Source of the DNA: Pleurotus ostreatus/Saccharomyces cerevisiae fusant
Taxonomy: Eukaryota; Opisthokonta
Length of the DNA stretch: 36,560 nucleotides
Reading direction: 5' to 3'
Assembly: GCA_024196135.1 (NCBI GenBank)
Contig: JAMQCK010000217.1
Location: forward strand, 1-36,560
Every line of letters begins with the position of its first letter. The stretch's first letter is position 1. The position numbers were made by a program, and so were the translations under genes. The notes under the pieces are model-generated. The model was given only the letters and a program-made list of their open reading frames with translations, ran no database searches and had not been told where the DNA came from. Of this stretch, positions 10,805 through 20,897 are shown piece by piece.

Positions 10805-13462
10805 ATGTCGACGGCGGCGGCGGCACCTGAGACCATCTCTTCCCTCGAAGAGTACGACGATGTGTTGTCCTGGGTCAACGAAGTCCTCGACAACGGCGAG
10901 GAAGACTTCCCGCTCGGTCTGACCGAGCTCGATCAGCGCGTCACCGGCCTTGTCGCGTCCCTCGACATCGCCTGCGAAGACACGTCCTTCCAGCTCGAGC
11001 GCGTCATCGACGATGTGTCGCGCGGCGTCCCCCGCCTTACCTATGACCTACATTTTATGCGCGATGGTGCTGTCTCCTTGCAGAGCTCTCTCCTGCAAGT
11101 TCGCCAGCGATCGAATAATGTGGTGGCGCCAGCGACCGGAGCCGCGCTGGATCAGCTCAAGTCGCTAGACACGATCAAGCGGAATATGGAGGAGGCGCGG
11201 GAGGTGCTGCGCGAAGCGGAGAGCTGGAGTACGCTGGAACTGGAGGTCACGTCCCTGCTCGCCGAGCAGAACTACGCGAAGGCCGCGGAGCGTCTGTCAG
11301 AAGCGAACAAGAGCATGGTCGTCTTCCAGAATACACCCGAGTACGATCCCCGTCGCGCCCTCATGGTCAATTTGCAGAACCAGCTCGAGGCCTCCCTCAG
11401 CTCTGCCCTTGTCTCCGCGATCAATGCGCAGGACCTGGCGACATGTCGCCAGTACTTCTCCATCTTTGCCCACATTCAGCGCGAGTCAGAGTTCCGGAAC
11501 TACTACAACGGCTCAAAGCGTACACCCCTTACGAGCGCGTGGCAGGAGGCCAAGATCTCAGACTGCGAGGAGGGCGCGCAGAACGATGTCGCTGCTGTTC
11601 CACTGGCCGTCTTCCTCCAGAAGTGGTATGGGACCTTCCTCACTGTACTCAAGCAAGAGCGCACCACGATACCCGCCATATTTCCCGATCCCGCCCCATC
11701 ACTATCTAGCCTCTTCACCTCCGTCCTCGCGTCGCTGCAGCCGACCTACTACAACCGCCTGTCGGACATGGTTGCGCACTATGGCGATACGTCGCTGAGG
11801 GAACTCATTGTCGTCTTCAAAGCCACGGAGGACTTCGCCGTTAAAGTGGAGAAAGTCTTCGAGAAGATCCGCTATACCCCAACCCCCGACGCGTCCCCAG
11901 ATCCCACGAATCCAACAAGCCCCCCTCCACCGACACGGTCGAATTCTGGCGTACATCGACGACGCTCCAGTCGCATGTCTATATCGTGGCGGCCAGGTGC
12001 TAAGGCACCTGCGAGCTTGGGTCTCGCGAAGGTCATGACTGCAGAAGACCTTGATTGGGATCAGGAGCTCTTCCAGCCTTTTCTGCAGTTCCAGACAGAG
12101 TATGGGTCGCTCGAAAGGCGAATGCTCGACCAAGCTCTCCGCACGCTCATCACCAGCGAACCCACTCACGAGGAGAAGGATCAGGCGCGTCTACTGCGAG
12201 AGCGATCCGTTGACGTTCTAAGCGTCGCAGAGGAGAGCGTCGACCGGTGCACTAGCTTCACCTATGGATACGGTGCTGTCGGACTTGTTCAAGCGCTCGA
12301 CGGCTACTTCCAGACCTTCGTTGATATGTGGACCGCTAACGTCGAGAACGACACCGCGAAGTCACGATCCGTGGAGACCACCGTCTCAGAGAGCGACCTC
12401 GCAGATCTCGACTACTCGCAGGACGACTGGAACTACTTCCAAACAATTCTGCATCTCCTGTCATCGACCCGAGCTTTGTCGGAGCGGTTGACAGCTTTCG
12501 AAGTGAAGCTCCGTTCTCAGCTGGTGCAGATCGCGACGAAGTTCAGGCATGCGCGAGAAGACCCGGTGAACTTCCCGTTGACCTCGATCAAGGGGGAGGC
12601 GCAGCTGCTGGAACAGTCGACGCTGAATTCGGCAGAGCTGCATGCGTTGTTGGAGCGTGTCGACCCGGAAAGCAGTCACGATCACCTACAGCCGCCACCG
12701 ACCCCTGGCTTCCGCCAAGCTGCTTTGGCGACAGGACCAGCGCCGCTGCTCGTCGAGGCGCGAGCTTCGGTCGCCTCTCTAGCACGTGCATGCCAGACGG
12801 CGCTGCAGAGCACCATCCTCTCCCCGTTGCAGAAGCACTTGGCGGCCTACGCAGCGTCTTCGCTATGGAGTGCACCTGGCGATCCTAAGGCCCCTCAGAC
12901 TGTCACCGGGACTGACTTGCAACTCCCGACGTTCTCAACGTCACCGAGCGATACCATCCAGCGGGTAGCAGAGGGCATGCTCAACCTACCACGGCTCTTC
13001 GAAGTCTACGCCGACGACGACGCGCTATCCTTCTCCCTAGCCACGCTACCCAACCTCGACGTGGAGATGCTCAAGAGCCTCGTCGAGACACCAGCCGCCT
13101 CGGAACCCCCCTCGTCCCATATGCGACGAGCGTCAGTCGCCGCGCCGCCGAAGCCACCTACCCTGGATCCGGAGGCCGTCTCTTCAGCCTGGCTCGCGTC
13201 CCTCGGGCAGACCCTTGCCGCGTACCTCACCGCGGACGTGTTGCCTAGGATAGCGAAGCTGACACCAGCCGGTGCGGCGCAGCTCGTGTCGGACCTGGAG
13301 TATCTCTCGAACATCCTCCGTGCGTTGAACGCGGCGTCGGATGAGTTGGAACGGTGGAAGCAATACGTGGCGATGGATAATGCGCAGGGTCAAAAGAAGC
13401 TGGCTGAGGACGCGCTGGACGATGTGTTCCAAGCCGTGGCGAAGATGCGGGGCTGGAGGTGA
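10805..13462 (+). CDS. COG7: Conserved oligomeric Golgi complex subunit 7
   Basis: Subunit of the COG tethering complex (lobe B), which retains Golgi enzymes by guiding retrograde vesicles. It is a single uninterrupted frame of 885 residues. The ATG at 10805 (MSTAAAAPETISSLEEYDD) is preferred because the open frame upstream starts only from GTG at 10739. The N-terminal region fits COG7: VLSWVNEVLDNGEED, then an amphipathic helical segment containing DLHFMRDGAVSLQSSLLQVR. A proline/serine/arginine-rich insert lies at about residues 355-395, with SPPPPTRS and RRRSSRMS, which looks like a basophilic-kinase target. The remainder is helical with no membrane segment. It lacks introns while every neighbour has them, although the reading frame and codon use look normal for the locus. 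It is divergent from ERO1. Confidence 0.88.
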   Translation: MSTAAAAPETISSLEEYDDVLSWVNEVLDNGEEDFPLGLTELDQRVTGLVASLDIACEDTSFQLERVIDDVSRGVPRLTYDLHFMRDGAVSLQSSLLQVRQRSNNVVAPATGAALDQLKSLDTIKRNMEEAREVLREAESWSTLELEVTSLLAEQNYAKAAERLSEANKSMVVFQNTPEYDPRRALMVNLQNQLEASLSSALVSAINAQDLATCRQYFSIFAHIQRESEFRNYYNGSKRTPLTSAWQEAKISDCEEGAQNDVAAVPLAVFLQKWYGTFLTVLKQERTTIPAIFPDPAPSLSSLFTSVLASLQPTYYNRLSDMVAHYGDTSLRELIVVFKATEDFAVKVEKVFEKIRYTPTPDASPDPTNPTSPPPPTRSNSGVHRRRSSRMSISWRPGAKAPASLGLAKVMTAEDLDWDQELFQPFLQFQTEYGSLERRMLDQALRTLITSEPTHEEKDQARLLRERSVDVLSVAEESVDRCTSFTYGYGAVGLVQALDGYFQTFVDMWTANVENDTAKSRSVETTVSESDLADLDYSQDDWNYFQTILHLLSSTRALSERLTAFEVKLRSQLVQIATKFRHAREDPVNFPLTSIKGEAQLLEQSTLNSAELHALLERVDPESSHDHLQPPPTPGFRQAALATGPAPLLVEARASVASLARACQTALQSTILSPLQKHLAAYAASSLWSAPGDPKAPQTVTGTDLQLPTFSTSPSDTIQRVAEGMLNLPRLFEVYADDDALSFSLATLPNLDVEMLKSLVETPAASEPPSSHMRRASVAAPPKPPTLDPEAVSSAWLASLGQTLAAYLTADVLPRIAKLTPAGAAQLVSDLEYLSNILRALNAASDELERWKQYVAMDNAQGQKKLAEDALDDVFQAVAKMRGWR

Positions 13463-14199
13463 ACGTGAGTGATTCTGTATGGCGCCAGCCGTCTGATTGC
13501 TGACGGAATTCCTGAAGGATATCTGTTGTGTGGAGACGGTTTTGGGTCATTTCCCTTGGATGTATATATGTACCCTCTCTCCTCGATGCGTATGGCGAAA
13601 TTCCAGTGTCTGCGCAGGGCACATCGCAAGAGACTAGACTTCAAGGCAGAAATGAACCAGAGATGCGCTCTATCGGACGCCAAGTCAGTCGTGCGACTTC
13701 CAGAGTGCCGCGGCTCGTCATAGAAGCATCGAATATGCACTGAACGACTGAACATCTATATGAATGCACTGCCTGTGGGCTTGAACAGCAAGGATCAGGC
13801 CAGGATCATCGTTCTCTGAGTCTGCGGGCTGCATCCGCCCACGCAATCGCGCTTCGTGATAACGGAGTCGAGGAGTGTCCTGCGAAATCCAATGATGAAC
13901 TGTATGACTACTCTCTCGCTGTGGTCCGAGTGTATCTCGGAGTGCCCGTCCTCAGTCGCAGCCACTCCTTGGCGCTCACAAATGCAGACGATTCAAAAGG
14001 AAGCACACAAATGGGGAAAATGCCCAAGTTGGAAATTCGGCCCGTGATGGCATGATGACCCCGCGATGCCGAGCGTCGCAAGCGCCCGGCACGGACGGGG
14101 GCCTACGTTCTGTTCCCTACGATCATCCTCAGAGACCGTTCACCAGCCGCTCAGACCCCTCCTTGTACCTAACCTCAGCCTCATCTCCTCGACATCAGA
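13463..14199. other. Intergenic region between COG7 and the first Zn2Cys6 regulator
   Basis: About 740 bp holding COG7's 3' end and the promoter and leader of the downstream regulator. Short open frames in both directions overlap one another and show no family features. An AT-rich patch (GTATATATGTA, around 13561-13572) may serve the COG7 3' end. The 100 bp before the ATG at 14200 is pyrimidine-rich, typical of a basidiomycete 5' leader. Confidence 0.4.
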
Positions 14200-17100
14200 A
14201 TGTCTTCGTCTGAGGACAACAGCAGCCCTCCCATCAAGGGATCTAAGAAGAGGAGGCTGCCGCACGCCTGCGACAACTGTCGCAAGCGCAAAGTCAAGTG
14301 TACGCATGCCGAGGAGGGGAAACTGCACCAATACTGAACGTCGCGCAGGTGACAGCGCGCGCATGAACGGCCGGTGTACGAACTGCATCAGCTTCGATAT
14401 CCCTTGCGAACACACCATCCCCTCCCGGGTACGGCATGTTTCTTACTCGTCTTTGCTGCATTACTGACCGAAAAATAGCGTCGTGGTGCGCAAAAGGAAT
14501 ATGTTGAGGCTCTTGAAAGTCGTATCAAGCAGATGGAAGATATGTTGACGAAGGTGCGTCCCTTAGTCGCATGTTTGCATCACAGTGTACTCAGCGCGCA
14601 ACAAAGCAGGCGGGAAAGGCCTCTAATGGCTCAGAGGCGTCGACATCATCATCTCCCTCGTCTGCCCTCGCGAGAGGACCCGAAGCAGCGTCATCCTCAT
14701 CCCATACATCGCCGGACTACGTCGAACGAGAAGACGAGTACGAGCGGATGCAGGCTGAAGTCGTCAATAACATGAAGACCTTGCGGATCACCGACTGCTC
14801 TTCGCGCTATTTCGGACCGGCCAGCACGTTCCACCTTGTCAGTGCAGCGCTCTATGTGAAGGCGAAGAGCGACGAGATCCAAGGCAACACAGTTCAGCAG
14901 AATATGGTCTACGACCAGTACCGCGATAATTACCGCGACCACGTCCAGACGCTGTCGTGGGACATTATGCCTGTACGTGCCTTTCTCTCTAGGCGTGATT
15001 ATGCTAGCTAATGCCCTGACGTGGAGTTCAGTGGGAACAGAGCCTCGTTGCCGATGAAGAGTACGAACCCCTCGAGTTTCCGGAAGACGACCTCCTGCAG
15101 CACTTGATCGACGTCTACTTCGAAATCCCGAACACGCTCAACCCTATATTACATCGTCCGACCTTCGAGAAGGAGCTGAAAGAAGGGTTACACAAGACGG
15201 ACTGGTACTTCGGTGCCGTTGTCTTGATGGTGTGCGCGTCCGCCTCGAGATATACCAACGATCGCCGCGTCCTGCTACCTGGGATCGATGATTGGCGAAG
15301 CGCTGGATGGAAATGGTAAGTGCTTGACGTTCGGTGCTCGTCGGTGCGAATAACAGCGGCGAACCAGGTTTAACCAAGTGCCCCTGATCCGGCGCAAGTC
15401 CCTCTTCATGCTGCCTAGCGTGCACGAGTTGCAGTACTATGGCGTAAGCATACACTTACATTGTCCCTTCTCTTTACTGATCATATCGTAGATCGTTCTG
15501 ACTTGCGTGTTTGGGACGTCCGCGCCCCAGAGCGCATGGCCCATCCTCGGCATCAGCATTCGCTACTGTCAGGAGATGGGTATACACCGCAAGTCGGCCG
15601 ACCCGCACTTCGTTCATAACGAGAATGAGCACTGGAATAGAGCGTTCTGGTAAGCAACGCGGGCGAGATCTCCTATCTTGACGAAGCTTATCCGGGCCAG
15701 GTCGCTGGTTACTTCCGATCGAGTTGTAAGCTCTTTTCTAGGAAGACAGCCATGCATATCCGCGGATGAGTAAGCTCTTTCCTTGACATAGTCTTTCGAC
15801 AACCACTCACACCCGGCAGTATTGACGCAGACCCTCCAGTGGAATGCGACGATGAATACTGGGACACCGGCAATCCAGCGACCGTCTTCAAACAGCCGCC
15901 TCGCGTCCCCTCCAAGATATCCTTCTTCACGCACTACGTGAAGCTCACCGACATCCTTTCTCATGCGCTCGGTGCGCTGTACACGACGGCGAAGTCGCGT
16001 ATCCGCATCGGGCACATCGGTCCTGATTGGGAGCAGCGGATCGCGGCTGAGCTGGATTCCGAGCTGAATCAGTGGCTGGATGGTTTGCCTGATCACTGTG
16101 CGTCCTTCATCCCGTCACTTATAATCCAGTTTCACTGACTTCATCTAGTGCGCTGGGACCCCAAGCGCGAGAACAGAATGTTCTTCAACCAGTCCTCGGT
16201 GTTATTTGCCACGTACTATCATGTGCAGCATGTCATCCATCGTCCCTTCATTGGGAAGACATCCCCTGTTACCTTCGCATCCATCGCCATGTGTTGTAAT
16301 GCTGCACGAGCGTGTTCGCGTATATACGCGGCGCAGGTCGACCGTGGAGATCCCATTGTTACGTCGGAACTATTGGTAAGAGCATTCTTCCCTTGGATGG
16401 TCGCTCGAGCTTAACAACATATGTACTCCAGGTCACTGCCTTTACGAGCGCCGTCTCCTGCTTGATGAACATCTGGGGAGGGCGCAAGATGGGCATGTCG
16501 ATTGACCAGAAGCGGGAGATGGAATACGTCCGCCACTGTCTACGCTACCTCGAGGTAGCAGAAGCCAAGTGGTATCTTGCGGGGAAGTTCAGGTGCGTTC
16601 AGCCTTCGGGACTTTGTGCTCGGTCGCTGACAATCTCTTAAGGGAGCAAATTCAGAACCTCGCCAACATCCAGGAGGCGGAAGGCACCCCGGACTACGTC
16701 TCGAAGAAGAGGCCGCGTGCTGAGACCCCGCCTCCGGACGCGATGTCGTCTGGCGCATCATCATCTGCCCAACCGACTCCCAGTGACGGTGCCGGCCAGG
16801 ATGCCATCCATTCGGGTCTTTGGGACGGCAGTGACCCCAACGCCAATACGTACTGGAACGTCAACAACTTGCTGTTCCCTCAGACGGACGCAGCAGCTCC
16901 TACCCAACATTCGATGGGTCAGGATCACGGTTTTGCCCAACAAAGACCCTTCGACCCCTTCGTGTCGATGCCCGATCAACATCAGGTGCAAGCGGTTTCC
17001 TCGCAGCACTTACACGCACCGTCACTGGAGGGACTGACGGAGGCCGACTTTGCTTCGCTGCCGGTTCCTATGGACGATGTTTTCGACATGTGGCAGCAAT

Positions 17101-17260
17101 TACCCTCCTCCATCGAGTACGTGTTTCTTTCTTCTGTAGTTAAACACTCGCTCAACGATCTTCTAGTACGCGAACTTGGGACTCGTATATTTCCAGCTTA
17201 GAGCAGCCGAAGACCAACGCTCGCGGGTTTCCGGAGCAGGCGCTTTTCCTGGGACATTGA
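14200..17260 (+). CDS. Zn2Cys6 transcription factor, tandem copy 1
   Basis: DNA-binding regulator with a fungal binuclear zinc cluster and fungal_trans middle domain; targets unknown. Thirteen exons: 14200-14299, 14349-14428, 14479-14553, 14610-14972, 15032-15315, 15368-15443, 15492-15649, 15701-15769, 15820-16097, 16149-16375, 16432-16592, 16643-17116 and 17167-17260, giving 812 residues. The zinc cluster is C24-x2-C27-x6-C34-x8-C43-x2-C46-x6-C53. A predicted coiled-coil dimerisation helix (KEYVEALESRIKQMEDMLTK, 66-85) follows, then a Ser/Ala-rich linker. The fungal_trans region begins near 230 (VYFEIPNTLNPILHRPTF) and runs to about 600. A nuclear-localisation-like KKRPRAE and a Gln/Pro/acidic tail end the protein. 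Intron 1 splits the codon of C34. Exon-by-exon co-linearity with the next gene shows the two are tandem duplicates. Confidence 0.92.
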
Positions 17261-17580
17261 TTGTGATGGTCCAGTTTTCAATCGCTAATTGTATTTGTGT
17301 ACTCCTTGTATAGACTCTCGCTCGATACGGTTGCGTTGGATAGACTGTGCAGCATGACTTTGTTGTGCTGTAATAGGCTGTACCGATAATGTTGGAGAAG
17401 GGAACGGACAAATGGGGTAGACTTCTCTGATGAGACTCCGATGTGTCAGACGCACAAGCGCCCGGAATCCCTGCGGAAGCGAGCCACGGCACGTCTGTTG
17501 CCTCTTGCCACCATCTAAGACCTCAGTATCTTGCAGCGCATTCGACCTTCCGTAGTCTTGCACATACCTGCTTACCTCTC

Positions 17581-20500
17581 ATGTCCTCGTCCGAGGATAG
17601 CGGTCCGCCTAAGGCATCCAGGCAGAGAAGACTACCCCACGCATGCGATAATTGTCGCAAGCGCAAGGTCAAGTGTACGAACCTACAATAGAGGGTTGTG
17701 CGAGTTTTGAACTTCGAACAGGCGATAGCGCACAGAAAGATGGCCGATGTACGAATTGTGTTGGCTTCGGCATCCCTTGCGAACATACTATCCCCTCCAA
17801 GGTAGTGTATGGCTTCCATCTGGCCTTCACCGCACCTCTGATCTCGGGCTAGCGTCGTAATGCACAGAAGGGATACGTGGAGGCGCTTGAGGGACGCATC
17901 AAGATGATGGAAGACCTGTTGGCGAAGGTGTGTGGCGCGCATATGTCCTTCATACCATTATTAATGCGCATGCTAGCATGCCCAGAGGACCTTGACAGAA
18001 GCAGACGGCTCATCTGCGCCCACTTCAATCACTGGCACCGATGGCACTACACCGCCGTCGCATGGGACCTCTCCCCCCTCACATGCCTCCCCCGAAGCAG
18101 TCGAACGCGAGAACGAGTACGAACGCATGCAGGCTGCGCTTGTCAACAACATGAACCGCGTGCGCGTCACCGATTGCTACACTCGCTACTTTGGTCCAGC
18201 CAGCACCTTCCACCTTGTCAGCACCGCGCTCTCCACCCAAGCGAACGGCGACGAGCTTCGAGGCGATCCAGCACGGCAACCAGAAGTATATCAGCGGTAT
18301 CATGAAAACATCGAGTCACTTGGTTGGGACATCATGCCTGTGCGTAGCCTGCTTTTGAGAGAAAAATACCAGCCGAGCTAACTCATCGACGTGGAGACCA
18401 GTGGGAGCACGCTATCATGCAAGAGGAAGCATATGAACCTCTCGACTTTCCCGACGACGATCTCCTGCGCCACCTAACAGATGTTTACTTTGAGATACCC
18501 AACAACCTCCTTCCCGTACTACATCGCCCAACGTTCGAGCGGGAGCTGCGCGAGGGATTGCATAAGCGAGATTGGTACTTCGGCGCGGTGGTCCTGATGG
18601 TGTGCGCGTCTGCCTCAAGATACACGGACGATCCTCGCGTACTTCTGCCTGGCACCAGTGACCAGCGGAGCGCAGGGTGGAAGTGGTGAGCATCAGTCAT
18701 TTCGAGCGAGCTACCGTGGTACTGACCTGAACACGCAGGTACAGCCAGTTGCCCCTCATCAGGCAAAAGCCCCTTTGGATGCTGCCGTCTCTGCACGAGC
18801 TGCAATATTACGCTGTAAACAGATCCGACGACAGGTTCTCCATCGCACCCTAACCTTTGCGCAGATTGCCCTTACATGCGTGCATGGGACATCGGCCCCA
18901 CAGAGCTCGTGGGCCATGATCGGCGTCAGTCTCCGGTACTGTCAGGAGTTAGGTATCCATCGGAAGTCGTCGGACCCGCATTTTGTTCATAACGAGCATT
19001 ATACCAGGGTATTCTGGTGAATAGACCACCGCTCAGTCGTCTGCGATGCGAAGCTGACAGTTTACAGGTCGCTTGTTACGATCGACCGCCTCATCAGCTC
19101 TACTCTTGGGAGACAACCGTGTATAACCGCTGACGAGTATGTTATCCTCGAGAATCGGCCTGATTGAACCTGACACAGTGTAGTATCGATGCTGACCTCC
19201 CGGTCGAATGTGATGACGAGTACTGGGATACCGGTAACCCTGCCACTGTGTTCAAACAGCCGCCTCGCATACCGTCCAAGTTGGCCTTCTTCTCCCACTA
19301 CGTCAAGATCACGGACATCCTGTCGCATGCTCTCAGCTCACTCTATACGACAGCCAAGTCGCGAATACGAACAGGAAATGTTGGACCCGATTGGGAACGA
19401 CGCGTCGCTTCTGAGTTGGATTCCGAGTTGAACGAGTGGCTAGAGGGCCTACCTGATCATCGTGCGTCTCTCCCTTTTTCGTTTACAATGTCGCCCCAGC
19501 TTACGCGGCCCACCCAGTGCGTTGGGATCCGAAGCGCGAGAACAGGCTCTTTTTCGACCAGTCCTCCGTGTTGTTTGCCACGTACTACCACGTTCAGCAC
19601 ACGATTCATCGTCCCTTTATCGGGAAGTCCTCCCCTGTGACCTTCGCTTCGGTCGCAATGTGCTGCAATGCTGCTCGAGCGTGCTCTCGCGTCTTTGCAG
19701 CGCAGGTCGAGCGAGGGAATCCAATCGTCACTTCAGAGCTGCTGGTAAGTGTTTCAAGTCGATATGTACTGGCCGAATTGACTTACCGATCGGACTAGGT
19801 CGGCGCCTTCATGAGCGCCGTGTCTTGCGTGATGAACATGTGGGGCGGACGCAAGATGGGCATGACCATCGATCAAAGGCGAGAGATGGAGTACGTGCAG
19901 AATTGCATCCGATACCTGGAAGCGTCTGAGGCAAAATGGCTACTTGCTGGCCGGTTCAAGTGAGCACCGTCTTCAAGCGCGTTGTGCATCAGAACTGACA
20001 GATAGCAGGGGGTTGATTCGCCATCTTGTGAACATCCACGACGCCCAAGCAAACCCAGATCATGTATCAAAGAAGCGTCCTCGAGACGAGTACGAATCCT
20101 CGCCTTCAGACACGATGTCGTCCGGCCCACCCACAACCGCGCAGCATACACCTAGCGACAGCACCAGTCAAGGGGGCGCCCAGCCGGATGTGTGGGATAG
20201 CGCTGATTCAAGCACCTACTGGAACGTCAACAACCTACTCTTTCCTCCGACCGTCCCCACTCCCGCGCCCTTGCACTCGGCTATGCAGGATCAGGGTTTC
20301 GCACAGCAGAGATGCTACGATCCCTTCGTATCGCTGCCTGACCCATCGCAGATGCAAACCACCTACTCGCAGCAAGGGCAGACATCGACCTTCGAGGGGT
20401 TGTCCGAAGCCGACTTTGCCTCGCTGCCAGCTCCTGTGGACGACGTTTTCAACATGTGGTCGCAGTTGCCATCTACCAACGAGTGCGTATGCTCCTGATC

Positions 20501-20636
20501 CAGATTTATTGAGCCGGCCCTGACTGAACCCCTCAGCCCACAAACATGGGAATCGTACATCATGAGCTTAGACCAATCAAAGGCGAACGGTATGGATCGT
20601 GGCATGCCAGACCAGACGTTCTTCTCCGGCCATTAA
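17581..20636 (+). CDS. Zn2Cys6 transcription factor, tandem copy 2
   Basis: Paralogue of the gene just upstream, same strand, starting 320 bp after its stop. Exons: 17581-17674, 17722-17801, 17853-17927, 17986-18339, 18402-18685, 18739-18814, 18865-19016, 19068-19136, 19184-19461, 19518-19744, 19799-19959, 20009-20482 and 20537-20636, giving 807 residues. The zinc cluster is C22-x2-C25-x6-C32-x8-C41-x2-C44-x6-C51, with a coiled coil just after it. The fungal_trans domain carries the same landmarks (DVYFEIPNNLLPVLHRPTF, RYCQELGIHRKSSDPHF, YHVQHTIHRPFIGKSSP). Nine of the thirteen exons have exactly the same length as in copy 1; the differences are in exons 1, 4, 7 and 13. Most divergence is in the linker and glutamine-rich tail. 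The exon 4 acceptor (CCCAG at 17985) was chosen because the nearer AGs break the frame. Confidence 0.92.
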
Positions 20637-20897
20637 TTCTGCAGCCGTTGAATCCGCTCGCGCTTGTAACCGTATCATTGTCATCCAAAGCATCGCTTGT
20701 ACTATACATCTGGCCTAATGCATAGACGTTCGACTTGACCAGGCGCGCGCGAGATAGGGGCAGACTGTGTGGTTATGTTTTCGACTGTTGGTCCCAAAGG
20801 CATCAGCCGCTGGAACAACAATGGGCACCGCTTCTTGTCTTCTACCGTCGTGTTCCTCCCGTCCGCTGTTCTCGCTGTTTTCGCTCTTCGCCTCAGG
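20637..20897. promoter_or_regulatory. Promoter and pyrimidine-rich leader of the proline-rich protein gene
   Basis: The gap after the second regulator. From about 20830 to 20895 the plus strand is strongly C/T-rich up to the ATG at 20898, which is how many basidiomycete 5' leaders look. An in-frame ATG at 20775 exists, but using it would translate this tract into a hydrophobic stretch. Confidence 0.45.
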
